Source: Colimorpha sp045591485
Lineage (GTDB): Bacteria; Bacteroidota; Bacteroidia; Bacteroidales; P3
Length of the DNA: 37,329 nucleotides
NCBI GenBank assembly: GCA_045591485.1
Contig: JAZNSV010000218.1
Span: 1-37,329 of the forward strand
Direction: 5' to 3'
Shown: positions 1-7,865 of the stretch, piece after piece
Numbering within the stretch: the stretch's first letter is position 1
Layout of the letters: each line of letters begins with the position of its first letter
Made by a program: the position numbers and the translations under genes
Notes under the pieces: generated by a model
What the model saw: only the letters and a program-made list of their open reading frames with translations
Told to the model about the DNA's origin: nothing
The model's database searches: none

Positions 1-95
1 ACGATACATCAACGATATTTCAACGATATTTCAACGATTGCAATCGTTGAAATATCGTTGAAATATCGTTGATGTATCGTTGATATGCACTACCG
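1..95. repeat. Long palindrome of 11-bp CAACGAT units, copy 1 (cut by window start)
   Basis: Bases 1-80 are a perfect palindrome centred between 40 and 41. Each arm holds iterations of an 11-bp unit CAACGATAYWT, inverted as ATCGTTG units in the right arm, around a 4-nt centre TGCA. The right arm continues as TGATATGCACTACCG to about 95. The left flank lies outside the window. It sits about 190 bp upstream of the CoA-transferase gene, ahead of that gene's promoter. No protein is encoded. Confidence 0.95.
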
Positions 96-176
96 ATGCA
101 GAAGAAAATATGTGCCGGATAGGTTAAATTAACATAAAAGCACAGCCGCTGAACATGGCGCTGCAGCGACTGTTTT

Positions 177-207
177 TTTGCCAGAATTGTTTTTTTTAGT
201 ATTTTTG
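177..207 (+). promoter_or_regulatory. Bacteroidetes-type promoter of the CoA-transferase gene
   Basis: A TTTG box (177-180) and TATTTTTG (200-207) are separated by 19 bp. This matches the Bacteroidetes sigma consensus TTTG-N19-TAnnTTTG. The predicted transcript would start near 214, giving a leader of about 70 nt before the ATG at 287. Confidence 0.75.
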
Positions 208-286
208 CATTCCACTACAGAATGCACTTTCGCTGCAAGACATTGCAGCCCAGCGCATAGCACTTTTATAAAATATCTGCACAATC

Positions 287-1591
287 ATGAATTGGAGAGA
301 CGAATACAAGAAAAAGATATCTACCCCGGAGCGGGCCATCAGGGATATTCACGACGGCGACTGCGTGGTGATGGGCCACGCCGCCGCGGTGCCGCGCATG
401 GTGCCGCAGGCCATGGCCGACCACTGCCAGGACTACAACGATGTGCTCATCTTCCACATGACCACCCTCGGCGACAACCCCCTGCTCCACCCACGCTGCT
501 ACGGCCACTTCCGCCATGTGAGCAACTTCCTCAGCGGCAACAGCCGCGACACCGTCAACCACCTGGCGGGCGACTTCTTCCCTGCCTACTTCAAAGACGT
601 ACCCGAGATGATAGGCGACGAGATACCGTGCGACGTGGCCGTCTTCCAGGCCACCCCGCCCAACGACGACGGCTACTGCTCGCTGGGCGTCAGCTGCGAC
701 TACGCCCTGGCGGCCATCCGCGTGGCCAAACACGTCATCATCGAGACCAACGAGATGATGCCATTCATCGGCGGCGAAAACATGATACACATCTCGCAGA
801 TAGACCACATCATACCCTGCGCCTACCCGCTGCCCGAGCTGCACTCGTCGACCCCCTCCGAGGTCGAGGCCGCCATCGGCCGCCACTGCGCCTCGCTCGT
901 CACCGACGGCTCCACGCTCCAGCTCGGCATCGGCGCCATACCCAACGCCGTGCTCCAGGAACTGGGCGACAAGAACGACCTCGGCATCCACAGCGAGATG
1001 TTCTCCGACGGAGTGGCCGACCTCATGAAACGGGGCGTCATCAACGGCCGCCGCAAAACCCTCCACCGCGGCAAAGTGGTGGCCACCTTCATCATGGGCA
1101 CACGCGAGCTGTACGACTTCGTCGACGGCAACGAGCAGATAGAGCTCTTCCCGGTCAACTACACCAACGACCCCTTCATCATAGCCCAGAACTACCGCAT
1201 GATATCCATAAACTCGTGCCTCGAGGTCGACTTCATGGGCCAGGTGGCCAGCGAGTCGATAGGCATGCGCCAGTTCAGCGGCATCGGCGGCCAGGTCGAC
1301 TTCGTGCGCGGCGCCTCCATAGCCCGCGAAGGCAAGAGCATCATAGCCATGCCCTCGACCGCAGCCGGCGGCACCATCTCGCGCATCAAACCCTTCCTCA
1401 CCCCAGGCGCCGCCGTCAGCACCACGCGCAACGACGTCAACTACATCGTCACCGAATACGGCATCGCCCGCCTCAAAGGCCGCACCCTCCAACACCGCGC
1501 CGAAGACCTCATCCGCATAGCCCACCCCGACTTCCGCCCGCAGCTGATCGAAGAGTACGAACGCCGCTTCATGAGTAAATTCCAAGAATAG
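287..1591 (+). CDS. Class I CoA-transferase (acetyl-CoA hydrolase / 4-hydroxybutyrate CoA-transferase family)
   Basis: This 434-aa protein has the length and layout of the acetyl-CoA hydrolase/4-hydroxybutyrate CoA-transferase family, cytoplasmic enzymes that move CoA between carboxylic acids through a glutamyl-CoA intermediate. The segment GIHSEMFSDG places Glu237 where the catalytic Glu of clostridial 4-hydroxybutyrate CoA-transferase lies (Glu238). The C-terminal GGQVDFVRGA and TEYGIARLKGRT motifs are also family hallmarks. The acyl substrate (acetate, butyrate, succinate or 4-hydroxybutyrate) cannot be read from sequence. The ATG at 287 follows a good promoter. The long antisense frame over this gene is a GC-rich shadow. 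The marC gene starts 2 nt after the stop, so the two are probably cotranscribed. Confidence 0.9.
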   Translation: MNWRDEYKKKISTPERAIRDIHDGDCVVMGHAAAVPRMVPQAMADHCQDYNDVLIFHMTTLGDNPLLHPRCYGHFRHVSNFLSGNSRDTVNHLAGDFFPAYFKDVPEMIGDEIPCDVAVFQATPPNDDGYCSLGVSCDYALAAIRVAKHVIIETNEMMPFIGGENMIHISQIDHIIPCAYPLPELHSSTPSEVEAAIGRHCASLVTDGSTLQLGIGAIPNAVLQELGDKNDLGIHSEMFSDGVADLMKRGVINGRRKTLHRGKVVATFIMGTRELYDFVDGNEQIELFPVNYTNDPFIIAQNYRMISINSCLEVDFMGQVASESIGMRQFSGIGGQVDFVRGASIAREGKSIIAMPSTAAGGTISRIKPFLTPGAAVSTTRNDVNYIVTEYGIARLKGRTLQHRAEDLIRIAHPDFRPQLIEEYERRFMSKFQE

Positions 1592-1593
1592 AT

Positions 1594-2193
1594 ATGTTTG
1601 CACAAATCAGCATCGTAGAGATTTTCAGCACCTTCCTCGTGATGTTCGCCATCATCGACATCACGGGGTCAATCCCCATCTTCGTCTCCATGCGCGAGCA
1701 GGGCAAGGCCATCAACCCCCTGCAGGCCACCGGCGTGGCACTGCTGCTCTTCGTGGCCTTCTACTTCCTCGGCGACGCGCTGCTGCACCTCTTCAGCATC
1801 GACATGGCCTCCTTCGCCGTGGCCGGCGCCCTGGTGCTCTTCATCCTCGCCCTCGAGATGGTGCTCGGACGCGAAATAATCAAAGACAACACCAACCTCA
1901 GCGGAGCCAGCATCGTGCCCGTGGCATTCCCGCTCATTGCCGGTCCAGGCGCCATCACGGCCCTCATCTCGCTCCGCGTCGAATACGCCACCATCAACAT
2001 ACTCATCGGCCTCTTCCTCAACCTGGTGCTCGACTACTTCGTCATCCGATTCCTCGACAAGATTGCCAACCGCCTCGGCGGCGAAATCATCTACGTGTTG
2101 CGCAAGTTCTTCGGCGTCATACTGCTCGCCATGAGCGTCAAACTCTTCGCCGGCGGCATCGAAGGCGTGCTCTCCACACTCGGTCAGCAATAG
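1594..2193 (+). CDS. MarC family integral membrane protein
   Basis: The protein is 199 aa, the normal length for MarC (UPF0056) proteins, with about six hydrophobic segments. It carries the family signature SIVPVAFPLIAGPGA at residues 106-120. The fold is transporter-like, but the physiological substrate of the family is unresolved; the old link to multiple antibiotic resistance is not well supported. It starts 2 nt after the CoA-transferase stop, so the pair is very likely one transcript, though no functional link is obvious. No strong terminator is seen after the stop. Confidence 0.9.
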   Translation: MFAQISIVEIFSTFLVMFAIIDITGSIPIFVSMREQGKAINPLQATGVALLLFVAFYFLGDALLHLFSIDMASFAVAGALVLFILALEMVLGREIIKDNTNLSGASIVPVAFPLIAGPGAITALISLRVEYATINILIGLFLNLVLDYFVIRFLDKIANRLGGEIIYVLRKFFGVILLAMSVKLFAGGIEGVLSTLGQQ

Positions 2194-2334
2194 GCCCCCA
2201 AAAAGCCGGAAAAAGGGTTGCAGCAAAGCCATTTTGCAACACCGCCCAGACCGCAGGACAGAAAAATATCACACATTCACAAAGCTGAAAAACAAACAAC
2301 TAAACGACGCAGAGAAAAATTTTTGAAAAAATAT

Positions 2335-2365
2335 TTTGTCGGTTCAAAAAAAGTTCGTACTTTTG
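2335..2365 (+). promoter_or_regulatory. Promoter of the tRNA-Asp/tmRNA unit
   Basis: TTTG (2335-2338) and TACTTTTG (2358-2365) are spaced 19 bp apart, a full match to the Bacteroidetes promoter consensus. The predicted start is about 25 nt upstream of tRNA-Asp. Confidence 0.75.
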
Positions 2366-2398
2366 CACTCGCTTTTGAAAGGAAAAAGCAACCGAAAC

Positions 2399-2476
2399 GG
2401 TCCGGTAGTTCAGTTTGGTTAGAATACATGCCTGTCACGCATGGGGTCGCGAGTTCGAGTCTCGTCCGGACCGCCA
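2399..2476 (+). tRNA. tRNA-Asp (GTC)
   Basis: Acceptor arms GGTCCGG (2399-2405) and CCGGACC (2466-2472) pair perfectly, followed by discriminator G and an encoded CCA (2474-2476). The anticodon stem CATGC/GCATG encloses loop CTGTCAC with anticodon GTC. The T arm contains GTTCGAGTC. All parts fit a normal tRNA-Asp. Confidence 0.97.
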
Positions 2477-2489
2477 AACAAGAAAGAGT

Positions 2490-2544
2490 AAAACTGAAAG
2501 TGGAAAGTGGAAAAGGGAACAGCCCACTTTCCACTTTCAGTTTT
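2490..2544 (+). repeat. Perfect 21-bp stem hairpin between tRNA-Asp and tmRNA
   Basis: AAAACTGAAAGTGGAAAGTGG (2490-2510) pairs perfectly with 2524-2544 across a 13-nt loop. There is no clean T-run after it and no promoter of the TAnnTTTG type before the tmRNA at 2563. It may therefore be a processing site in a shared tRNA-tmRNA transcript rather than a terminator. A partial look-alike (AAGTGG...CCACTT) lies between iorA and iorB. Confidence 0.85.
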
Positions 2545-2562
2545 CAACTTTCCACTTGTCCC

Positions 2563-2954
2563 GGGGCTGCTTGGTTTTGACAGCAGGGATAATGGGTTTG
2601 TAAGCATGCAGGCTGACGCACCAGAAGCCTTGAAAACAGATGCAGAACAATAATTGGCGAAAACAACTACGCTCTCGCTGCCTAACCGAAGAACAGTAAG
2701 TTCGGCTTAATCCCAGCGCAAGGCGCAGGGACGGGACATCTCCCAGCGACCACGCCTGTCGGCGGCTGACCCGGAGGTGCTAATAAAGACAGGATAGCCG
2801 GCACGACGCCTCTACATGCCGGCGAACCTTCAGAGGATAAGGGCCGCCTTGGGTGCCGACGTCCGGAGCTGCCCCGACAACCAACCATCGGATAAGCATG
2901 TAGAAAGCACACTTGTTAACTGTTTGGACGAGGGTTCGACTCCCTCCAGCTCCA
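2563..2954 (+). ncRNA. ssrA: tmRNA (transfer-messenger RNA)
   Basis: The 5' end GGGGCTG (2563-2569) pairs with CAGCTCC (2947-2953), with one G-U, closing the tRNA-like domain; the T arm contains GGTTCGACTCC. The tag reading frame GGC-GAA-AAC-AAC-TAC-GCT-CTC-GCT-GCC-TAA (2656-2685) encodes GENNYALAA, the standard Bacteroidetes degradation tag. CCA is not encoded. tmRNA works with SmpB to rescue stalled ribosomes and mark unfinished proteins for proteolysis. A strong terminator follows. Confidence 0.96.
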
Positions 2955-2958
2955 CTTG

Positions 2959-2988
2959 AGAGAGACCACATTCTGGTCTCTTTTTTTT
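2959..2988 (+). terminator. Rho-independent terminator of tmRNA
   Basis: AGAGACCA (2961-2968) and TGGTCTCT (2974-2981) form an 8-bp stem with a 5-nt loop, followed by a run of T to 2988. Confidence 0.9.
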
Positions 2989-3020
2989 GGCACATTGGAC
3001 AAAAGACTCTTTACCATACG

Positions 3021-3053
3021 AAAAGAAGCGGAACCTTGAAGGTTCCGCTTCTT
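3021..3053 (-). terminator. Terminator of tRNA-His
   Basis: AAGAAGCGGAACC (3023-3035) pairs perfectly with 3041-3053 across a TTGAA loop. Read on the minus strand it lies just downstream of tRNA-His and is followed by TTTTCG. Confidence 0.8.
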
Positions 3054-3061
3054 GTTTCGAG

Positions 3062-3136
3062 GGTGGGAGGTGGGGTTCGAACCCACGACCTCCAGATCCA
3101 CAATCTGGCGCTCTAACCAGCTGAACTACGCCCACC
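3062..3136 (-). tRNA. tRNA-His (GTG)
   Basis: On the minus strand the gene reads GGTGGGCGTAGTTCAGC at its 5' end. The anticodon stem CCAGA/TCTGG encloses loop TTGTGGA, giving anticodon GTG. The extra 5' G (position -1) pairs with C73, the hallmark of tRNA-His. The acceptor stem has one C-U mismatch (6-67). CCA is not encoded. Confidence 0.95.
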
Positions 3137-3158
3137 ATCTATCGCTCGTAAGCGGGTG

Positions 3159-3190
3159 CAAAAGTACAAACATTTTCTGAATTGGCCAAA
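3159..3190 (-). promoter_or_regulatory. Promoter of tRNA-His
   Basis: The minus strand has TACTTTTG (3166-3159) as the -7 box and TTTG (3190-3187) 20 bp upstream. Transcription would begin roughly 15-20 nt before the tRNA. Confidence 0.65.
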
Positions 3191-3312
3191 TATTTTTTTA
3201 ACATTTGTTGCAGATGGCTGATTTTTAAGTATAAACAAATCATTGTTATCGATATCGAAATAATATACAGTGCACCGAAGATACCATGAATTGGGTATTT
3301 TTTGCCATACGC

Positions 3313-3343
3313 TTTGCCATGTTGTTTAAATTTTGTAATTTTG
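3313..3343 (+). promoter_or_regulatory. Promoter of the ZIP transporter gene
   Basis: TTTG (3313-3316), a 19-bp spacer, and TAATTTTG (3336-3343) match the Bacteroidetes consensus 27 bp upstream of the ATG. Confidence 0.75.
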
Positions 3344-3369
3344 CATCCAAATAGACATAGAAACATATC

Positions 3370-4128
3370 ATGACACCAGTAATCATAGGCATACTGCTTC
3401 CTCTGGCCGGCACCGCGCTGGGCTCGGCCTTCGTATTTTTCATGAAAAAGGACATTCCCGACCGCCTGCAGAAGACCCTGCTGGGCTTCGCCAGCGGCGT
3501 GATGGTGGCCGCCAGCGTGTGGTCGCTGCTGATACCGAGCATCGAGATGGCGCACGAGAGCGTGGTGCCGGCGGCTGTGGGCTTTTTGGCAGGTATCGGG
3601 TTCCTGCTGCTCATCGACGAGCTGACGCCCCACCTGCACCTGGGCGCCTCCAAGGCAGAGGGACCACGCAGCCGCCTGTCGCGCACGGCGATGCTGGCGC
3701 TGGCCGTCACCATCCACAACCTGCCCGAGGGCATGGCCGTGGGCGTGGTCTTCGCAGGCTCGGAGCATGGATTGACTCTCTCGGCGGCCCTGGCCGTTTC
3801 GATAGGCATAGCCATACAGAACATTCCAGAAGGTGCCATCATCTCGATGCCGATGCATGCCGAGGGCAACTCGCGCTGGCGTTCGTTCCTCATCGGCACG
3901 CTGAGCGGTGTGGTCGAGCCAATAGGCTCGGTGGCCATACTGCTGCTGGCGTCGGTGCTGGGCGTGGCCCTGCCCTACCTGCTGGCTTTTGCCGCAGGCG
4001 CCATGATGTATGTTGTGGTCGAGGAACTAATACCCGAGACCGCCCAAGGCCGCCACACCAACCTCTCCACCATAGGCTTCGCCCTCGGATTCGTGCTGAT
4101 GATGGCTATGGACGTCTTGCTGGGATAG
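3370..4128 (+). CDS. ZIP family divalent metal transporter
   Basis: The 252-aa membrane protein has about eight hydrophobic segments and both metal-binding ZIP signatures: HNLPEG at residues 116-121 and NIPEG at 151-155. Additional acidic and His residues (DELTPHLHLG) lie near residue 83. It imports zinc and possibly other divalent metals across the inner membrane; it resembles the GufA/ZupT group. It has its own promoter. Its last 23 bp overlap the 3' end of the convergent symporter gene, so the two may interfere at the RNA level. Confidence 0.92.
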   Translation: MTPVIIGILLPLAGTALGSAFVFFMKKDIPDRLQKTLLGFASGVMVAASVWSLLIPSIEMAHESVVPAAVGFLAGIGFLLLIDELTPHLHLGASKAEGPRSRLSRTAMLALAVTIHNLPEGMAVGVVFAGSEHGLTLSAALAVSIGIAIQNIPEGAIISMPMHAEGNSRWRSFLIGTLSGVVEPIGSVAILLLASVLGVALPYLLAFAAGAMMYVVVEELIPETAQGRHTNLSTIGFALGFVLMMAMDVLLG

Positions 4129-5563
4129 CCAATACCAGAGCCGAGGCGGCGAGTCCGTAGTACATCGGGTCGGCAGGCAGGTGCAGCAGTCCGGCAGCGA
4201 GCATGGCAGCCGTGCCGGCTATCATCGATGCCACCACACCTTTCGATGTGAAACGTCCGGGCAGCCACAACGCGAAGCTCAGCGGCAGCAACAGGGCGGC
4301 GGCACGCAGGCCGAGCGAGAGGAAGCCGAGGTCGTTGATGAACGAGCCGCGCATGAAGTGTGCCACCACCACGCCCAAGGCGAGCAACCCCACGATGGCC
4401 AGCCGCATGCCAGCCAGCGAGTCGCGGTGGACCACGTCGCGCATGACGATGGTAGAAGCGCCGAGCACCAGGCCGCTGGCGCAGCCGAGGATATTGATCA
4501 ACAACGTGCCAAGTGCAATGCCGCCCAACCACGAAGGCAGGTGGTTCAAGATAAATGCCGGGAAAGCCTGCAGCGAGTTTTCTATCACGCCGATGCCTTC
4601 GGGGAGGCTCTCCCCTGCCCCCTGCAGGGCGGCGGCTTCGGCGGCTGTGACATAGTGGCCACGCATATACATGCCCACAAGGGTGCATGCTGCACCGATG
4701 AGGGGTATGAGTGCGGCACAATAGACCGCGCCGAGTTTTGCCTTGCGCGTAGTGGCAGCCGACCACACCGCCTGGGCGTAGGTCTGTGTGCACACCACGC
4801 CGAGGGTGAGCGAGAGGCATCCGCCAATATCCTTCAGCGGTCCGCGGGCTATAAGGCTGCCGTAGCGGCGGTGTATGTCTTCGGCTCCGGAGATGTCGTT
4901 CATCTGCGCCAACAGAGGCGAAGAGTAGAGGTCGGCGACGCTCTCGCGTATGCCCATCAGGCCGTGTCCCAACCGCCACACGGCTATGCCTGCGGCCAAC
5001 GAGCAGACGTAGAGCAGCAGCAGTTTGACTATGCCGCTGGCACCGGCACTCTTTATGCCGCCGAAAAGCACGATGGCCGCAACAAGCACTGCCCCGACCG
5101 TCAACGCTGCCGTAAGCGGCAGGCCGAAAAGGCTGCCCAGCATGGCCGACGAAGAAAGCAGCTGCGAGGTGATGCTTATGAAGATACCTATCAGAAAAAG
5201 TATCGAACCGACGGTCTCGGCACGCGGACCATATTGCTTGCGCACCACCTCCATCAGCGTGGTGCAACCGCTGCGACGCAATGGTCCGGCATAGACCAGT
5301 CCAAGCAGAAGTGCCCCCAAGGCAGCGCCGATGGTGAACCACCAGGCCGAAAGACCGAACGAGAAGGCCAATTGGGCTGTGCCGATGGTGCTCTGTCCGC
5401 CGACGAGGGTGCCCAGGATGGCGCCACAGACCATCCACGAGCCCGCGCGACCGCCAGTGGCAAAGCTGCGGGCATCCTTCACCTTGCGGCCCGACGCTAT
5501 GCTCACCGCCAGCAGAACGCCGACGGTGAGGAGGATGCCGATGATATGTATAGTAGTCAGCAT
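4106..5563 (-). CDS. Sodium:solute symporter family protein
   Basis: A very hydrophobic protein of about 485 aa with roughly 12-13 membrane segments, fitting the SSS (SLC5) family. Segments such as GGRAGSWMVCGAILGTLVGG and GTAQLAFSFGLSAWW near the N-terminus are typical of TM1-TM2 in this family, which takes up solutes using the sodium gradient. The substrate is not predictable. I chose the ATG at 5563 because the protein then begins directly with TM1; the open frame extends to 5662 but would overlap the upstream regulator. It starts 47 bp after the araC gene and no clear promoter is visible in between, so cotranscription is likely. Confidence 0.85.
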   Translation of the reverse strand: MLTTIHIIGILLTVGVLLAVSIASGRKVKDARSFATGGRAGSWMVCGAILGTLVGGQSTIGTAQLAFSFGLSAWWFTIGAALGALLLGLVYAGPLRRSGCTTLMEVVRKQYGPRAETVGSILFLIGIFISITSQLLSSSAMLGSLFGLPLTAALTVGAVLVAAIVLFGGIKSAGASGIVKLLLLYVCSLAAGIAVWRLGHGLMGIRESVADLYSSPLLAQMNDISGAEDIHRRYGSLIARGPLKDIGGCLSLTLGVVCTQTYAQAVWSAATTRKAKLGAVYCAALIPLIGAACTLVGMYMRGHYVTAAEAAALQGAGESLPEGIGVIENSLQAFPAFILNHLPSWLGGIALGTLLINILGCASGLVLGASTIVMRDVVHRDSLAGMRLAIVGLLALGVVVAHFMRGSFINDLGFLSLGLRAAALLLPLSFALWLPGRFTSKGVVASMIAGTAAMLAAGLLHLPADPMYYGLAASALVLAIPARRP

Positions 5564-5610
5564 AGTTTTGTTTAGTACATTTTGCCTCAAAAAACGCAAG
5601 TCGCCGCGAA

Positions 5611-6414
5611 TTATTGCATTGCAACGGCATGTCGGGTGGGCAAATTTCCCATTCTGCGACACTCGCTGGGCGACATACCCGTGTGTGTTTTGAAGTATTT
5701 TCGGAAAGTGAACTGCTCAGGAAAGCCTAAACTGTCGGCTATTTCTTTGATTTGCAAGTCAGACTGGAGCAACAGATGTCTGGCTTGTCCTATGATGAAG
5801 AGGTGTATCCACTGCATAGGGGTGCGTCCGGTATGTTGATGGACTAGCGTTGAGAAGTGGCGCACCGAGAGCGAGGCCTCGGCAGCATAGTCGGCCACCG
5901 TGCGCCGCTCGGCATAATGGCGGGCCAGCGACTGCATAAAACCCACAAAGACCCGTTCGCTGCGCGAAGGCTTTTCCGCTACCGGATGGCTGGTCGAGGC
6001 CATGCGGTATAGCACTTCCAGAATCACCTGCAAGCGGAGAATCGTGGTCTGGCGGTTGTACATCTGCCGGAAGATTTCGGTCTCTGGTTGCAAGGCCTCG
6101 CGGTCGGCTATGCGTCTGTCTATATCGACGACATAGCCTATAGCTTCCTCGTCGAGCACTATGCAAGGCAAAGAGTCGTTGACCGCAGGCACCATCTGCG
6201 AAAAGTACGGTGTCGTCTCGGCCATCACCCGGTCGGCATCCTCTGCGACGACACACTCCCTGTAGTCTTCGCTGCGTTCCAACTCCACCGTAGGCAGCAT
6301 GGGCGTTATAATCGTAGCCAGACCCCGCTTCACGTGGCACAAACGGCTGCCCACAATACGTGTCGCCGTACCACAGACGCAAAGCGATATTCCCACTTTT
6401 TGCTCCATAACCAT
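5611..6414 (-). CDS. AraC family transcriptional regulator
   Basis: This protein of about 267 aa has a C-terminal double helix-turn-helix AraC domain over roughly its last 100 residues, including SLSVRHFSTLVHQHTG and IKEIADSLGFPEQFTFRKYF. The N-terminal half is a ligand-sensing region of unknown specificity. I chose the start at 6414 (6408 is a close alternative) because a promoter occupies 6430-6462, inside the longest open frame. It is divergent from the HXXEE gene and upstream of the symporter on the same strand. A 21-bp-spaced direct repeat between the two divergent promoters is a candidate operator for it. Confidence 0.88.
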   Translation of the reverse strand: MVMEQKVGISLCVCGTATRIVGSRLCHVKRGLATIITPMLPTVELERSEDYRECVVAEDADRVMAETTPYFSQMVPAVNDSLPCIVLDEEAIGYVVDIDRRIADREALQPETEIFRQMYNRQTTILRLQVILEVLYRMASTSHPVAEKPSRSERVFVGFMQSLARHYAERRTVADYAAEASLSVRHFSTLVHQHTGRTPMQWIHLFIIGQARHLLLQSDLQIKEIADSLGFPEQFTFRKYFKTHTGMSPSECRRMGNLPTRHAVAMQ

Positions 6415-6429
6415 TCTATTTTTGATTTG

Positions 6430-6462
6430 CAAAGATACAAATAAATAATCAAAACGTACAAA
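6430..6462 (-). promoter_or_regulatory. Promoter of the araC-type gene
   Basis: The minus strand carries TATCTTTG (6437-6430) and TTTG (6462-6459), with a 21-bp spacer. It lies about 16 bp upstream of the chosen start, which argues against the longer reading frame. Confidence 0.65.
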
Positions 6463-6489
6463 TTGCTCAACCAAACAGACGCATTGCTC
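6462..6489. promoter_or_regulatory. Direct repeat with 21-bp spacing, candidate AraC-type operator
   Basis: ATTGCTC occurs at 6462-6468 and again at 6483-6489, exactly 21 bp apart and in the same orientation. Two helical turns is the classic spacing of AraC-family half-sites. The pair sits between the -33 boxes of the divergent araC and HXXEE promoters. That it is the operator is inferred. Confidence 0.45.
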
Positions 6490-6520
6490 TTTGCCACATG
6501 GCAGAATGACAGTACTTTTG
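6490..6520 (+). promoter_or_regulatory. Promoter of the HXXEE gene
   Basis: TTTG (6490-6493), a 19-bp spacer and TACTTTTG (6513-6520) give a full consensus match. The TTTG box abuts the second ATTGCTC repeat. Confidence 0.75.
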
Positions 6521-6574
6521 CATCATGAAAATAAAAGGAAAACATTTTTACAAACAACTAAAAACCAAACACAA

Positions 6575-7204
6575 ATGAATAAGGCAATCAACAACTGGCA
6601 CAACATTTCGGTCTTTCTGGCCGGTGCCGCAGCCCTTGTGGCCATCCTGGTGCCGATGGGCGATGAATCACGGCTGCTGCTCGCCGCCATCGCTGTGCTT
6701 TTTCTCCATTTCTTCGAAGAGTTCGGCTGGCCGGGCGGATTCCCGCTGATGGGTATGCGGGTGCTGATGAACAGCAATGAACCCGACTCTTCGAAGTGGG
6801 GTGTGAACAATCTGAGTTCAATGTTCGGCAACTGGGGATTCCTGCTGCTGGTGTATATCATGCCGCTATGTCTGCCGGGAGTGCGTTTTCTCAAGCTGGC
6901 GGCATTTATGTTCCTCTTTGCCGAGGTGCTGATGCACTGCGTGCTTTTCCCCATCCGGCTCCGCAGCCTCTACAACGCCGGCCTCATCACCACCTTCGGT
7001 CTGGGTGCCATAGCCTGCTGCTATTTCTTCGGCGGTGTGTTCGACGCCGGCATGTTTGTGTGGTACGACTGGGTGCTGGCTGTCGTGTGGTTTGCCGCTG
7101 TATTTGTCTTTTCATTCCGCTCCAAGCTTTACTGGAACCTCGGCAAGAAACCCGGCTACCCCCTCACCGAGCAGTCGGCTTTCGGCCCATTCAAGAAGTC
7201 ATGA
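6575..7204 (+). CDS. HXXEE domain membrane protein
   Basis: This 209-aa protein has about six predicted membrane segments and the motif HFFEE at residues 45-49, which fits the HXXEE family named after this motif. The biochemical role of the family is unknown; conserved His/Glu in a membrane suggests a metal site or membrane enzyme. The ATG at 6575 is chosen because the promoter ends at 6520, so the in-frame upstream start near 6491 would precede transcription. A strong bidirectional terminator follows. Divergence from the AraC regulator suggests it is a target of that regulator. Confidence 0.75.
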   Translation: MNKAINNWHNISVFLAGAAALVAILVPMGDESRLLLAAIAVLFLHFFEEFGWPGGFPLMGMRVLMNSNEPDSSKWGVNNLSSMFGNWGFLLLVYIMPLCLPGVRFLKLAAFMFLFAEVLMHCVLFPIRLRSLYNAGLITTFGLGAIACCYFFGGVFDAGMFVWYDWVLAVVWFAAVFVFSFRSKLYWNLGKKPGYPLTEQSAFGPFKKS

Positions 7205-7223
7205 CAAGCTGAGCACACCACAA

Positions 7224-7266
7224 TGCAAAAAGGATGGCAAAGCATTTCTTTGCCAGCCTTTTTGCA
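7224..7266. terminator. Bidirectional terminator between HXXEE and lipoprotein genes
   Basis: TGCAAAAAGG plus TGGCAAAG pair with CTTTGCCA plus CCTTTTTGCA, with one internal mismatch. T-runs exist on both strands, fitting its place between convergent genes. Confidence 0.85.
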
Positions 7267-7284
7267 TTTATTTTTACATGTACA

Positions 7285-7728
7285 TCACTTGATATACCGC
7301 GCCACGTCTTCAGTTGAGGGCCGGTCGGTCGGCACCTTGGCTATGTTCCATGGCCCGTCGGGGTCGTCGCGGCGGTAGGGATAGAGGACATACCACACCT
7401 CGGCGCCGTAGGTCGACGAGCGGTCGTAGGTGCGAACCACGTAGGCGGGCGCCAGCGCAGTGTCGGCAACAGTGTCGAGCGCTATCTGGCCACCGTCGGT
7501 ACGGACGTAGTCGGTGTTGGCGGTACCGACCAGTTCTTGCAGGTCGCCGCCATAGTAAAGTTCAAGCTGCGAGAGATTGCTGTCGGAGAGCAGGCGCAGC
7601 TCAGCGTTGGCACCGAGTTTGAACCTCGCCACCTCTTGCATTTTGGCATGGTCGGCACTGTGCTGCCCACCACCGCAAGCCGACATCAACATTATCAGCG
7701 TAAGTTCGAAAAGAGTCTTCTTAATCAT
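7285..7728 (-). CDS. Putative lipoprotein of unknown function
   Basis: The 147-aa product starts with a short hydrophobic stretch ending in the lipobox LMSAC (Cys18), so it should be exported and lipidated. The mature part is soluble, acidic and aromatic-rich near the C-terminus (AEVWYVLYPYRRDDPDGPW). I do not recognise a family. It stands alone on the minus strand between two terminators and no clear promoter box was found. Confidence 0.65.
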   Translation of the reverse strand: MIKKTLFELTLIMLMSACGGGQHSADHAKMQEVARFKLGANAELRLLSDSNLSQLELYYGGDLQELVGTANTDYVRTDGGQIALDTVADTALAPAYVVRTYDRSSTYGAEVWYVLYPYRRDDPDGPWNIAKVPTDRPSTEDVARYIK

Positions 7729-7800
7729 TATTTATCTTTTTTTATCCAAACGACTCTGACCGGAATTTATTGCACGCGGCGAAAAAAACTGTTGATATAA

Positions 7801-7845
7801 ACAAGACCCCGAAAGCTTGGCATGGCTTTCGGGGTCTTGTTGTTT
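7801..7845 (-). terminator. Terminator after the 7866-8222 gene
   Basis: A perfect 16-bp stem (7801-7816 with 7825-7840) with an 8-nt loop lies 25 bp downstream of the minus-strand lipoprotein stop. The T-rich tail is better on the plus strand (TGTTGTTTTTTC), so it may work in both directions. Confidence 0.85.
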
Positions 7846-7865
7846 TTTCGCTGCACTAAGCGCGG

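Noticed and set aside
1..95. CRISPR array at the palindromic repeats
   Set aside because: Units are only 11 bp, are contiguous without spacers and form inverted arms; no cas genes are present.
266..1603. 445-codon antisense frame over the CoA-transferase gene
   Set aside because: Composition (Val/Ala/Asp/His) and lack of motifs show it is a shadow; the plus frame has a promoter and a catalytic Glu.
2218..2607. Short ORFs over the tRNA-Asp and tmRNA region
   Set aside because: They run through structured RNA genes and have no independent support.
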